A DNA stretch of 64,000 bases, from NCBI GenBank assembly GCA_013399855.1, contig VXAY01005805.1:109826-173825 (forward strand). Direction: 5' to 3'. The first letter of the stretch is position 1. Each line of letters opens with the position of its first letter. The notes below the pieces were generated by a model. That model did no database searches, was not told where the DNA came from, and saw nothing but the letters and a program-made list of their open reading frames with translations. Source of the DNA: Oxyruncus cristatus (taxonomy: Eukaryota; Chordata; Aves; Passeriformes; Cotingidae). Below, one piece after another: positions 13,096-24,172 of the stretch. The translations under genes were made by a program, and so were the position numbers.

Positions 13096-14045
13096 GAAAT
13101 CTCCCCTAACATTAAATAGCTCCTTCAAGAGGCACGGTTGGCTTGATCAAGCCCATTTCTTGAGCTGTTACAACAGACAGTTAAAATTTATGAACAGCTT
13201 CATGTTAGCTAGGCTGTATACAAACATTTTAAAATCCTGCATGCAGAAATGACTGGAATAACTCATCCACTGGGATTTGCTTTGAAAAACCTGCATTTTT
13301 CCTCTGAAAACATTCCCATATGGCCACAGGTTTTATACCACATATATGTAGTCATGGCTGCTGAGGGAGCCATTTTGTGGCTTTTGTCCAAAGTTGCTTT
13401 GAAACTGCTCTGAAACAGCCCCTGTCCTCTGAGGAGCTGGTGAAGGGTCTGGTGCACGTCTTTTCTGACCTTTGAAAAGAACATTCAGAACATTGCACAC
13501 AATTCCAAGAGCTCTTCCACAGCATAACCTGTCTGTTATTAACTAACACTTGTGCCACACTCGGCTGAGCTCACAAGTCCTTTTTTCCTGGCCACTGCAT
13601 GCACAGATAAGTAAGGGAAGACCTGGTGTGGTGATTAAAAAGTCAAGAGCAGGGAGGTGAGGCGAGGTTGAGGCCACCAGCAAGTCCCTGGCACGGGAAT
13701 CTGGGATTCAAACACCTTAACCCTGCAAGAGCCGCTCCCTGAACAGCCCGAGAGGCTGTTGCTGCTCCTTCACGCTTCAGTTGCAGAGTCTGCCATTGTT
13801 TTGTGATTTAAGGACAACCCAAGAAGCATCACCTTCCCGGACTGCAGGCAGCCTGAGACAGCTTTTGGGTCACTCAGCAACACCCATGGATGGTTCACCC
13901 TCCCTGAATTCCCCAGTGTGAGAGTCAACTGGAAGCCCACTCCTGACTTTCTGCACTGGGGTGTTTTGCTGAGGGTCTCCCAGTCAGATGGGAGGAAACA
14001 GGGCAGGAGTCAAGCGTAAGAAAACTCAGTTTTACAATTAAATAG

Positions 14046-14303
14046 GACCCAGGGAAGGGCTGGAGCTGTGCCAGGGCAGGGTCAGGTTGGATCTCAGGAC
14101 AAGGTTCTTCCCCCAGAGGGTGGTTGGCACTGACCAGGCTCCCCAGGGCAGTGGGCACAGCCCCAAGGCTGCCAGAGCTCCAGGAGGGTTTGGACAATGC
14201 CCTGAGGGACAGGGGGGGATTGCTGGGGTGTCTGTGCAGGGCCAGGGGCTGCACTGGGGGATCCCTGTGGGTCCCTTCCAGCTCAGGATATTCTGTGATT
14301 CCA
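14046..14303 (+). mobile_element. CR1 LINE 3' fragment
   Basis: Sense copy of the subfamily with CAGGACAAGGTTCTTCCCCC and GTCCCTTCCAGCTCAGGATA, ending ATTCTGTGATTCCAT. Same subfamily as the copies at 45.7 and 62.8 kb. Confidence 0.9.
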
Positions 14304-16024
14304 TCAGCAGTGCCCAAAGCAGCAGCTTCACTCCTTCCTGGAAACTTTTCCCTGGATTTTATTTTTCTGGGTAGGTTTTTCTGTTGGATTAATGATGACA
14401 CGACTGAAGTGCTGGAGCTGCTGCAGTGGAAGCCACAACCACAAGTGACACAACTGAAACAGGGAGACAGGCTTGTCCTAACCCTCCTTATTGGCTGTAT
14501 CCTTAATAAGGAGAAAGAGGGAGGAAAAACACCCCAAAAGAGATGCAAAGACACACCAATTCTCTTAAAAAAGAAATTTTCCTAAGTGCCGACGTAACAA
14601 AACAACGAGAGATGTAAACACGAGAACCCCAAATTAAAACTAATGCCAAACTTCACAGCATATTCCTTTAGTCCCTGTACCAATAACAGAGCCTGGAAAG
14701 CTCCGTAGAAATTCCTCGCAGGACTGGACCCAGACTCAGGGAAGAGTTTAAATGGGCAGCCTTACTTTTGCTGTTTTGCTCTCTGAAGTGTGACCATGTA
14801 CTGGGTGCATTTGACGTGCTTAGAAGAGGGGCGAGAGAGGTCTCTGCAACGGGAGGACCTCAAAGGAAATTGCCACCTTGTGCTCTTAAGTGACAATTTG
14901 TAAATTCTGGATGTGACAGTAACAACCGAGAAAGTGAATTACGGGGTAGCGGAGGGAGGTGGTTGGTGCCGGGGAAGGGTTTGACACGGAAAGAGCTCCT
15001 CACGCAGAGGTTTGCTCAGGAATTTCACATCCCTGCTGTGCTTCACTCCCGCAGAGCAAGAGGAGCATCTAGTGGTTGTGGGGGAAACTTCCACAGCAGG
15101 GAGTGCTGGGAATGGAAACAAATTAAAAGAGAAAATAACGATGTGCCTTTATTCTTCTACCACTTTTTAAAAACACGTGCGCACACCCGCTTAGACAGCC
15201 CCAGTCAAAGCTCGTTTTGCCAAATTTAAACGGGATATTATGGTCCAAAACAGGAAACTACAGTAAGAAATGGGTATTGGGAAACTTTTAACCTTCTAGA
15301 AAACTGAGTGTTCAGCTCGTGTATTTTCATTAGTCAGTTTTTCTTTTTTTTTTTTTTTTCTGTTTTTTAACTGCTTTGCTTTTTCCTCAAAAAGCCACTA
15401 GTTTTTATATCAGAGTCAGTTTTCACTAAAACTCAACAATGAGCTTGGCTGTACAATACAACCTGCGCTTTTCTGAACAGGAAGGACAATTTCCTACAGC
15501 CTGAAATCAAACAGGTGTGGCTGGATCTGCAACCTTGTTTGAATGTCCCTGTGCTAGAAGACATCCAATGCAAGCTTTGGAAGGTCATCCTCTCTTCTTA
15601 ATTTGTTACATCCTCTTTTCTTAATTTGTTACATCCTCTTTTCTTAATTTGTTACATATTTACTAAAATTAGGAGCTCATTTCTTGCCCCAAAAACCAGC
15701 ATCAAAAATCTAGACAGATTTCAACCAATCTTTACCTCTTCCTTTACTGGAAGTCCACTTGAATGCACAACTTCTCCCCAGGGAGAACCAGAGCTCCACC
15801 ATGGGGTAAAAAAAAAAAAACAAAAAAACAAAAACAAAACAAACCACAAAAACCAGTTGCCTCAGGCCCATTTGTCCAAATATTACCATTTTTGAGAATG
15901 TGTCTTAATTATTTCATGAAATATCTCGTTTGAACAAACCATTTGTATCCTATTTTTCTGGAACGTCACAAAAGGGCCCTTTATCCATCATTCATGTTGT
16001 TGCACCCAGATTTTACACCAGCCT
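14304..16024. other. intergenic DNA with A-rich run and 23-bp repeat
   Basis: An A-rich (A and CAAA) run at 15806-15845 resembles an insertion tail, but no element body was recognised beside it. The 23-bp triplicate is listed separately. Confidence 0.5.
15586..15654. repeat. 23-bp tandem repeat, 3 copies
   Basis: The unit CATCCTCTTTTCTTAATTTGTTA occurs three times head to tail (15586, 15609, 15632). The first copy differs by one base. Small local duplication in intergenic DNA. Confidence 0.93.
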
Positions 16025-16243
16025 TCAAGGGCAGGTGGCCTCACCAACACCTTCCCAACCCACCTGAGCCAGAGAAACATACTTGATATGCAGGGCCAAG
16101 AACTTATTGATCAGATAATTAAAACCTTGACAGCCTAATCCAAGAACTATTATCAGGGCAATTACAAGGATAGGAACACTTGCAGCGCAAAGCAGCCAAT
16201 TTGTGACGATGACACAATTACAATCCCTGCTGTCAAAACTTGC
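16025..16243 (-). pseudogene. 72-codon open frame with membrane-like segment, origin unknown
   Basis: A stop-free frame lacking an ATG. Residues 11-36 are strongly hydrophobic, followed by a Cys and a basic/polar tail. This layout resembles the end of a retroviral envelope transmembrane subunit, but no other retroviral gene is recognisable alongside it. It could be chance; confidence is low. Confidence 0.2.
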
Positions 16244-16600
16244 TCACAGCTCCTCCTTTTCTGGGATCTCCCCCTCTAGTTCTTGACCCACTTTCCTCAC
16301 CAGGAGGATTCTAACACTGATAATGGAATTTCTGAATGCTTTGCTTACTTGTTCTTTCCTCACTGACGTACAAATTCCACGCTATATCAAGTTTTACTGT
16401 ATGTGGCAGAGTTACTGGATGTTCTTGTTCTTTGTTCTCTTTGTTATTCCCCAAATCAGCTTAATCCAGTGTCCTTGTTATACCCCTTAACACCCAGTCA
16501 TGGAAGGTATGGACAAGCAGTTCCCATTCTTTGCCCCACTCCCTCCAGGCCTCTGGAGCATCCCCTGCTTTGATCCCTCTGCGATAACCTTCTATTTTCA

Positions 16601-16785
16601 TAGAATCATAGAATCAGCCAGGTTGGAAAGGACCTCTGAGATCATCAAGTCCAACCCTTGATCCAACCCCACCGCGGTTCCCAGACTATGGCACTCAGTG
16701 CCACGTCCAGCCTCGTCTTGAAAACCTCCAGGGACGGAGAATCCACCACTTCCCTGGGCAGCCCATTCCAATGGCTGATTACCCC
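16601..16785 (-). mobile_element. CR1 LINE 3' fragment
   Basis: Antisense copy starting with two 8-9 bp tail units (CATAGAATCATAGAATCA) then GGTTGGAAAGGACCTCTGAG. It ends at the GGGCAGCCCATTCCAATGG block next to the RTE-like fragment. Confidence 0.9.
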
Positions 16786-16859
16786 ATTTTTGGGGGCTAA
16801 TAAGTCATCAGCACAAGTTATTCGCACAAACATCCTTGTTTCAGGATGCCTCTGAATGA

Positions 16860-17300
16860 TCCACTCCAGTAGAGATGCAGGGAGGAATTCAGAGAGAGCT
16901 GGTTTCATGTCATGGCCAGGCTTTGGGAACGAAGATTTGGGAAGGGCTCTACCCACGTTTGTTGCAAGCGCGTTGGTGGCTGAAGAGGCCAATACGAGAC
17001 AGGCAAGTCCGGTTGCAGAAGGCGCAGCAGGAAGACTCCTTAGATGGTATATCCTGCAAGGCACGGTTCTTTCTGCGTTGTCTGTTCTCCTCAAGGGTGA
17101 TCCTCTGTGCTTTCTCAAAAGCATCAGCAGCGTTGTAGATGGTGTGTCTCCAGGACTGCCGAGTGGAGGCCAGAGTAGACCAGTTGTGGTGGTCGATATG
17201 GCCAAGGCTGAGATGTTGTTTCAGGCAGTCCTTGTATCTCCTCTTCGGGGCTCCTCTCTTGCGGCAGCCGGTGGCGAGTTCACCATAAAGCAGGATCCAG
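16860..17300 (-). mobile_element. 5'-truncated non-LTR retrotransposon, RTE-like, C-terminal ORF fragment
   Basis: On the minus strand, 112 codons are open from 17287 to the TAG at 16951-16949. They begin YGELATGCRKRGAPKRRYKD, then show a W-x10-W spaced segment (NWSTLA...SWRHTIYNAADAFEKA). They end in a zinc finger CAFC-x12-H-x3-C with the RIGLFSHQRAC core. This is the characteristic C-terminus of reverse transcriptase ORFs in RTE-like LINEs. The endonuclease and RT cores are absent. About 90 bp of 3' tail follows, then a CR1 in the same orientation. It could be AviRTE, a family known only in some bird lineages; unproven. Confidence 0.75.
16949..17287 (-). pseudogene. open C-terminal fragment of LINE reverse transcriptase ORF
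   Basis: This is the reading frame inside the RTE-like element: 112 codons plus stop, with no internal stop or frameshift. It has no start codon of its own and no catalytic domain, so it is a dead fragment despite being open. The CCHC zinc finger (C88, C91, H104, C108 counted from the Tyr) is complete. Confidence 0.7.
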
Positions 17301-19059
17301 CACCTCTTGATACTTACTTTCCTTCAATTTTTTGGCATTTTAAGGTATTCTTTTTCCTCACTCCAGATCACCCTCTGAACCTTTCAACCAACTGTAATCA
17401 ACTTCTACTTGAAGTTTTATTTAAAGAACTAAAGAACTAAATCTAAACAACTCAGCCCACCCTCTCTGGGGCAAATTCTGCAGGGCCATCAGATTTGGGT
17501 TCCTTTATTCCTCTTCCTAAATGTTTGTTAGTGCCCACTTTAGGTTTTGCTTCAGCTCCTGCCGTGATAAAGGAACAGAAAGTTCTGAAGGACTGGTATC
17601 TCCTCTATCTGTGTTTTGCCAGGATTAACAGCTTCTCCTGAAAACTGGACCCCACCTCTGGTGGTTTTATGATAACTCTTAAGTACACCAGGAATCAGCA
17701 ACTGATTTTGCCAGGGGTCAAATCCATGGTGGGATTTGTAGCTTCTGGGGAGTTTCTCATTTTTGGAGCAGTCAGACCACCATAGTCTGCTTTTCCCACC
17801 AGCTCAAAACACATTTGGGGCCTTCCTCTTCCCTCTGCTCTCCTCCTGTCATCTCTGAAATCACATTAGACCAGCTCTGAATAAGTGATTACTACTTTTT
17901 TCATGTTTCCCAGAGGTAAAAAAAACCCCTCACTAAGTTTACTGTGGGTGATGGACTAGAAGTGGCATTCAGAAACAGAAATCTGTGACTCCAGAGCAGC
18001 TCTCACCTCCCTGGTAGGTTCCTGCCCAAGCAGGAGGGTCTGGGGACCCACTGCACAAACAGGATGGGCCTGGGGACCTCCTGAGGATCCCAAAAAAGGA
18101 GTCAATGACAGCACTGAGGGTAAAGACTACCTGGAGTGAGAGACGCTGGGAAGAGTCTGCTCCCTCTCCCACCTTCCACAACAAAATCTAAATTGCATTT
18201 ACAGTGTGCTGACCAAGCAAATTGCAGGTAAATCTATTCCTGCAGAGTTTCTCCACCACCCCAGGCCCCGGGAAAGCAATAAAGCTTTATATCACCTTGG
18301 AGGCCTCGGGTAGTTCATGCAGAGCAGGGGCTGCCTAATAACAGAGCCTTGAAAGCAAAATTCCCCTGCACTTCATTTTAGGGCCATCTACTTAATTTTC
18401 AGGGCCCTTCAGCTGAAATGCTTTGCAGCTCTGAGGGACAGCAGGGTGTCACATTGTATCCCTTATCTTTAAAGACACATATCATCTCCAGAAGAGGGTA
18501 AGTTCTCTTTTACTGTAAGACCAATTTAACAACATAAATGCACAATGAGAATTTATCCAACAATATCTGTATCCCAGCATTCAGCACAGGCTTGTTAGAC
18601 ATCAGCATCATTCCCACCTTCATCTCTCTGATCCCCTCAAAGAAATGAAAATGTCATCATGAACAGCAATGTTATGAGCTAACAGTACCCATAAAAGACA
18701 AACTCCTAAAGACTAATTCAGTCTGTTCCTTCCTGCTCACCTGGATTGCCTCCCTGACCCACTGCCAAAGCTGAGGTTAGAACAGGAAATTCATTACATT
18801 TTCTGAGTGTTTTGTACACATACACACACTGACTTCTTGGGATACACCTTTCAAAACTCAGCTTTTCAAGGTCAAAGCACTAATCAGTCAAATTGTCCTT
18901 TGAGCCACTTGCAGATTTTCCTGAGTCCTTACAGGAATAAAGGAGTGGAATAAAACTTCAGCCCAATATTTCGTTGAGAATATATGCCCAGCCTTCCAAA
19001 ACCCCGTATTAGCTGACTTCCTCAGTCTGTGCCCCTTTGCTCCAGACAGACATTGCATG

Positions 19060-19182
19060 GAATTACAGAATCAAGGAATGCTTTGAGTTGGGAGAGGCCA
19101 CAAAGCTCATCCACGGGCAGGGACACCTTCCACCAGCCCTGGCTGCCTCAAGCCCTGCCCAACCTGGCCTTGGACACTTCCA
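19060..19182 (-). mobile_element. CR1 LINE 3' fragment
   Basis: Antisense, degraded: AATTACAGAATCAAGGAATG to CTTGGACACTTCC. Confidence 0.8.
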
Positions 19183-19874
19183 TATTACATAATTGCTAAA
19201 TTTACCTGACATTTCTATTTCAAAGGAAAACTCTGCCTTCGTGTAGCTTTTTAATCTCCAGGTTAAATTATTATAATTAGTGATTTTACTTCAGCTTCAT
19301 TACAGGGTCCTACCAAAAAGGAGTGAAAACAGGAACCACTTTTTTATTATTAACTTTAGCAAATGAGGTCCTACCTAGTTTCCTTTCCTTTCCCTTGTCT
19401 TTTTCTTCAGGCACCCAGACACACAGAAAAACCTGGTCATAACCTGGGCAAAGGAAAAAACAAGGAGAGCCGATGGAATAATTCCACTTTTACTGCTTAC
19501 CACACAGGAGCTAGGGGAGGATAAACTCAAACACGCAGAAATATACTGCAGTCTTACAAGTCTTATCTGGGTGCCCTGATAGATGACTCTGAGCCTCCCA
19601 ACTTCTGCCTGTACCAGCCAGCCAAAGAAAATCCAGGTCCTTGGGACACCATATGGAAAACGGGCAATGGCACACATCCTAAAGGTACCCAAGGTGAGCA
19701 ATGAGCCCTGGAAGCTCCTTTCTGAAAGCTGGTCTGCAATTCACACCTAATGCATAATCCATTCACAACCCTTTTACTTTTATGGAACAAAGCTGGGCCC
19801 TTAAATGACGGGGGCAGCAGGAAATAGGAAGAGAATATTTTATAGAGCTGCCAGTCATCATTATGCACTTGAAA

Positions 19875-19945
19875 CCACAGAATTGTTAAGGTGGGAGAAG
19901 ACCTCTAAAATCATTGAGTCCAAGAGCCAAAGCCCCACATTTTGT
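19875..19945 (-). mobile_element. CR1 LINE 3' remnant
   Basis: CCACAGAATTGTTAAGGTGG then GACCTCTAAAATCATTGAGT; antisense, short. Confidence 0.7.
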
Positions 19946-20238
19946 CTGGGAGGGGATGGGGGCACAGATGATCCCATTTGCAGTTTAGGAAAAAAAAAAA
20001 AAAAAAAGATAAATTAAAATAAGCCCTGGCACTTTGTTCTCTACTGTTTTACACACAGTGATGGGCACACTTGAGCCCCTCACCAAACCAGCACCTTCAG
20101 AGCACACAGGGACAGGTATGTGACCTCTCTGATTGCAGGTCCAGGTGAAGAAAGACAGACAGAGGGTTTGTAGGACTGAAAGCAATCCCACTTCTGGCTG
20201 TAAAATCCACAGCTGTTCTCAGGTGGGAATGGTCAACT

Positions 20239-20445
20239 CATAGAATCCAGAATGGTTTGGGTGGAAAGGGACCTTAAAGATCACCCAGTGCCACCCCCTG
20301 CCCTGGGCAGGGACACCTTCCACCAGCCCAGGTTGCTCCAAGCCCCGTCCAACCTGTCCTTGGGCACTTCCAGGGATCCAGGGGCAGCCACAGCTTCTCT
20401 GGGCAACCTGGGCCAGGGCCTCCCCACCCTCACAGTAAGAAACCT
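20239..20445 (-). mobile_element. CR1 LINE 3' fragment
   Basis: Antisense copy: ATAGAATCCAGAATGGTTTG through CCAGGGCCTCCCCACCCTCA. Confidence 0.9.
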
Positions 20446-22007
20446 CTTCCTTCTAACATGGAGGGAATATTTACACCAGATTTTCATCAGTGCAGCTTAA
20501 TCCATTCCTTCAAAAGTTTTTCTTGCTCTCATTAATAATTCTTTAATACCCAATTAAGACAGACTGATACGAAGGAATATCCTTGTGGTTTTCCAAACCA
20601 TCCCACAATCCTATAAACCCATGTTGTTATTAGTTGCTGTTCCTTCTCTACCTCCTGGCAGTTAATGTTGTCTCCCCCAGGTAAAGCCAAACTGCAAATA
20701 AAGAGGAACATAAAAATATCCAAGTCCAATCCATTACAAAAGGCAGAGCTTGGCACCCCTAGCTGCTGGAATTTACAGACTGCTTTTTAGTTTTATCATT
20801 TTATCTCCCTTTAATGGTAAAAATCAGCTAATCCTGGGTGGCATCATGAAACCTGCAAACAGAGGCAGACAGTAAGTCATTCCTAAAGCGCTGAGGCACA
20901 AACCCCTGTTGGAAGAAGCAGCAGCAGCAGTTAACTCCTTCCACTCCTGCTCCTCTTCAAGGACTTCAGGCAGGCTGCAAAATGGTTATTTATCTCGTTA
21001 GCACCACTAATTATGCTGCAATTCCCACCCTTTAAAGGTAGAGAGTGGCCCAGAGGCATGAGTGTGTTATTAATTAGTCAGTGAAGTCCATCAAGGTTTA
21101 GAGCAGGGGAAGGTGAACGTTTTTCATGAGAAGGCTCAGAGGATGACAAGATTGGAGGGCTCTGACACTGCAGGCACAGGGCAGGGAGGTTCATTTTAAG
21201 CTGAAACATTCCCCTGCCATCCCACCTGTGGTTCCACAGACCTCCTTCACCTGCAGTTCCTCAGATAACACTCCCAAGGAAGGAACTAAGGAATGAGTTT
21301 TCATCCCAGTGTTAAGGCCGGAGCCCAAGGGAAAGCCACCACCATCTGCTCAGGTTTCTCTCCACATGCCAAGGGGGCTGGCAGAGCCTCCTATAAAACC
21401 CTCCAACAGGTACCATGCTGGGAAATCTGCTTTCCTGAGAACAACAAGAAAGGAGCAGGAATGCATTGTCTTAACCAGTTACTGAAACTTTAATCAGTCG
21501 TGTAAGAGTCTGGAGGAATGAAAAGAAAGGCAGTGGAGAGCTGCACCTGTGCTTCTGTGAGTTCATGGAAAGGATGCTGAATGCCATCCTTTGATGTTTT
21601 CACATCAGACTTCTGTCTCCCTAAAGGGGATAGTGGGTTTGTCTGGAAAATCTGGCATGGGCTAATCATAGGGAATAAACACCCCCCTCCCCCGCCAAAT
21701 AATAATCAAAAGTAAAACATCAACAAAAAGTAACTAGACAAACATGATCTGACCCAAACCTTTAGGTTCTGTTTCAGCTCACAAATGTGGGGGTCACAGG
21801 GGCAGGTTTGGAACTGCTTTCAGAGAGGCAGGTATTTCTCATTTCCTGGGATGATGTTACTAAACTTCCAGCTGATGCTCCAGGGATGTTCCAAATGAGC
21901 TGCTGCCCCTCACCTTCACGGCTTTCCTCATTAAAGGACAGAACCCCAGAGCAGAGCCCTTCCATCAGCCCCATGTTCAAATGGCCTGATGCCATCATGA
22001 TCACCAC

Positions 22008-22870
22008 AGAATCATCACAGGATGGTTTGGGTTGGGAAGGGACCCTAAAGCCCATCCAGTGCCACCCCCTGCCATGGGCAGGGACACCTTCCACCAGCCC
22101 AGGTTGCTCCAAGCCCCGTCCAACCTGGCCTTGAACACTTCCAGGGATCCAGGGGCAGCCACAGCTTTTCTGGGAAACCTGTGCCAGGGCTTCCCCACCC
22201 ACACAGGGAGGAATTTCTTCCCAAATATCCCATCTCTCCCTGCCCTCTGGCAGTGGGAAGCTATTCCCCTTGCCCTGTCTGTCCATCCCTTGTCCCCAGT
22301 CCCTCTCCAGCTCTCCTGGAGCCCCTTCAGGCACTGGAAGGGGCTCTCGGGTCTCCCTGGAGCCTTCTCTTCTCCAGGGGAACCCTCCCAGCTCTCCCAG
22401 CCCTCGGAGCATCTCCGGGGCCTCGTCTGGACTCTCTCCAACAGCTCCACGTCCTTGTGCTGTTGTTCCCCAGAGCTGGAGCAGCTCTGCAGGAGGGTCT
22501 CACCTGAGGGGCAGAATTCCCCCCGTGGGATCCCCAGGCTGTGGATCAGCCGAGGGCACGGCGGGTCTGGGCTGCCAACACGCACCATCGGCTCACGTTC
22601 AGCTCGGCATTCACGAGAACCCCCGGGTCCTTCTCCCCAGGGCTGCCCTCTGGGAGTTCATCTCCCAGCCTTCACTCGTCTCTGGGGCTGCCCTGACCCC
22701 AGGGTGCAGCTCCTTGCACTTGGACTGGTTGGGACTCCCCTCCAAGCTCAGCATCGCCCAGAGAATGCCCAGAGCAGGAAGACGTGCCGAGCTCAGTGAA
22801 CCAGGGCCGGCCCTCCCCGACCCCGCAATCCGGTCCTTGCTGCCACCCTTCCCACGAACCACCCTCCTGA
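22008..22870 (-). mobile_element. CR1 LINE 3' fragment, longest in window (about 860 bp)
   Basis: Antisense copy that runs from CAGAATCATCACAGGATGG through CACAGCTTTTCTGGGAAACC, the CAACAGCTCCACGTCCTTGT block and CTTGCACTTGGACTGGTTGG. It reaches furthest toward the CR1 ORF2 region of all copies here. Long frames over it are shadows of CR1 sequence. Confidence 0.9.
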
Positions 22871-22959
22871 AGCCCGTGTTCTAGCGCTCTGCTTTCAACC
22901 AAGTCCCGAGCCACGTCCCGTTGCCCTTTGCATTCCACTCACTTTAATACTGTTCCCTG

Positions 22960-23210
22960 GAGGGCCCGGTGCGCCCCGAGCAGGGAGCGCGGAGAGCAGG
23001 AGCTTCCAGCCCCGCCGCAGGAACGGCCAAGAGGTGGCGCCCGGAAACCAGCGGATGCTGCCCGTGGCACTGGTTTGGACTGGGCGAGACGAGATCGGAG
23101 CCTGCCAGACTCTTGGTAAACTATAAAAAGAGGAACAGCCCTTTCCAGCCTCGACTCCCAGCTTTCCCAACTCCTCGTTCTCCAAGCACCTGCAGCTCAG
23201 GTACTGCAGC
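22960..23210 (+). promoter_or_regulatory. GC/CpG-rich patch with TATA box, possible promoter
   Basis: An isolated CpG-rich stretch (22970-23110) in otherwise AT-rich intergenic DNA is followed by CTATAAAAAG at 23121-23130. A pyrimidine-rich CTCGACTCCCAGCTTTCCCA lies about 25-45 bp further, and a CAGGTACTG that could be a splice donor at about 23198. Layout fits a TATA promoter of a noncoding transcript or an unrecognised LTR. No ORF is assigned. Confidence 0.3.
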
Positions 23211-24075
23211 CTTGACCGGCCCAAAGAACCCTTTTGTTCTTTACCCACATCCTTGTTGATTGAGTTGTTCAAGACAGACCCTTGGCTTCTTCTACTGGCC
23301 CCAGCTTCAGTTTTATACACCCTTTACAGGAACATTTGGACCCAGTAAATGCAAAATTCCACAGCAAAAATTCCTATCACGTTTTCAGTCCCTTTTCCAG
23401 TTTCATTAAGCTGAAATTTCTCAGCTTAAAGTGAGAATTGAATACACAATATTCACATTTTGAGCACAAACTACTGAACGGGGAATAACCTCCTAGTGTA
23501 TAAATTACAAAGCTACGAAAACCCAAAGTGCAATTTGGTCATGTCTTGATCTTTCGTGATACAAACACAGGCTGATGATCAACAATACATTGAAACAGAA
23601 AAAAAAAAGAGAATGTAGGGAGATACTGTTTAAAATTTGCCTGTGAAATTCCCTGTCAAGAGATTTCACTGAGGACAAGACATTATAAGCATTTAAAAGC
23701 AGATTTTTACAAATAAACACAACATTTGCAGCATTTTGAGAGATTGATAAGCCAGTTCCTCAGAGAACCCAATCACTGACAGAGAGCTATGACCAATACA
23801 GCTGGGAAAAAAAAAAGATATAAAAATATATAACTGAAAGATATATTTATATATATAATGTAACATAAAGATATTATAGGCTGATTTTTGTATAGCTGAT
23901 GTATTAAAGTTTCTCTGAATGCAAATGAAGGGTACATCAAGCTTAGCCCCAACTAGCAGCAAGGAAAACATCCTGTAAATCCACCCCACAGTTTTATCAA
24001 GGGAAAGGAGCTGAAGATGAAGCGACCTTTTAATAACTTCATTAAATGGTATTTGTCTAGATTTGTAGCCTGACC

Positions 24076-24172
24076 AACCTGGTCTCGTGGAAGGTGTCCC
24101 TGTCCATGGCTGGGGGTTGGAATGAGATGAGCTTTAAGATCTCTTCCAACCCAGGCCTGGGATTCCATGATT
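24076..24172 (+). mobile_element. CR1 LINE 3' remnant
   Basis: GTGGAAGGTGTCCCTGTCCA to CCTGGGATTCCATGATTCC; sense. Confidence 0.8.

Larger units (their letters stand above)
8718..14045. other. intergenic DNA between solo LTR and CR1 copy
   Basis: Two CR1 fragments and one AT-rich tract are listed separately. The frame running from 8641 to 9120 starts inside the LTR and has no recognisable product. A (GTTT)n and poly(T) stretch lies at 10660-10715. Nothing else was supported. Confidence 0.55.
17301..22007. other. intergenic DNA
   Basis: Contains the three CR1 pieces listed and a run of 18 A at 19989. A 77-codon open minus-strand frame near 17565-17800 has no recognisable product. No other feature was supported. 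Confidence 0.5.

Noticed and set aside
13925..14554. 209-codon minus-strand open frame
   Set aside because: Mostly GC-rich CR1 sequence on the opposite strand, with no recognisable domain.
16645..17205. 186-codon minus-strand open frame starting MAISTTTTG
   Set aside because: It reads the RTE-like element in the wrong frame. The true LINE frame is shifted and ends at 16949.
19989..20006. Poly(A) run as tail of a processed pseudogene
   Set aside because: No upstream gene-like sequence or target duplication is visible.
22032..22884. 255- and 204-codon plus-strand open frames
   Set aside because: Shadow of the longest CR1 fragment, read on its non-coding strand.
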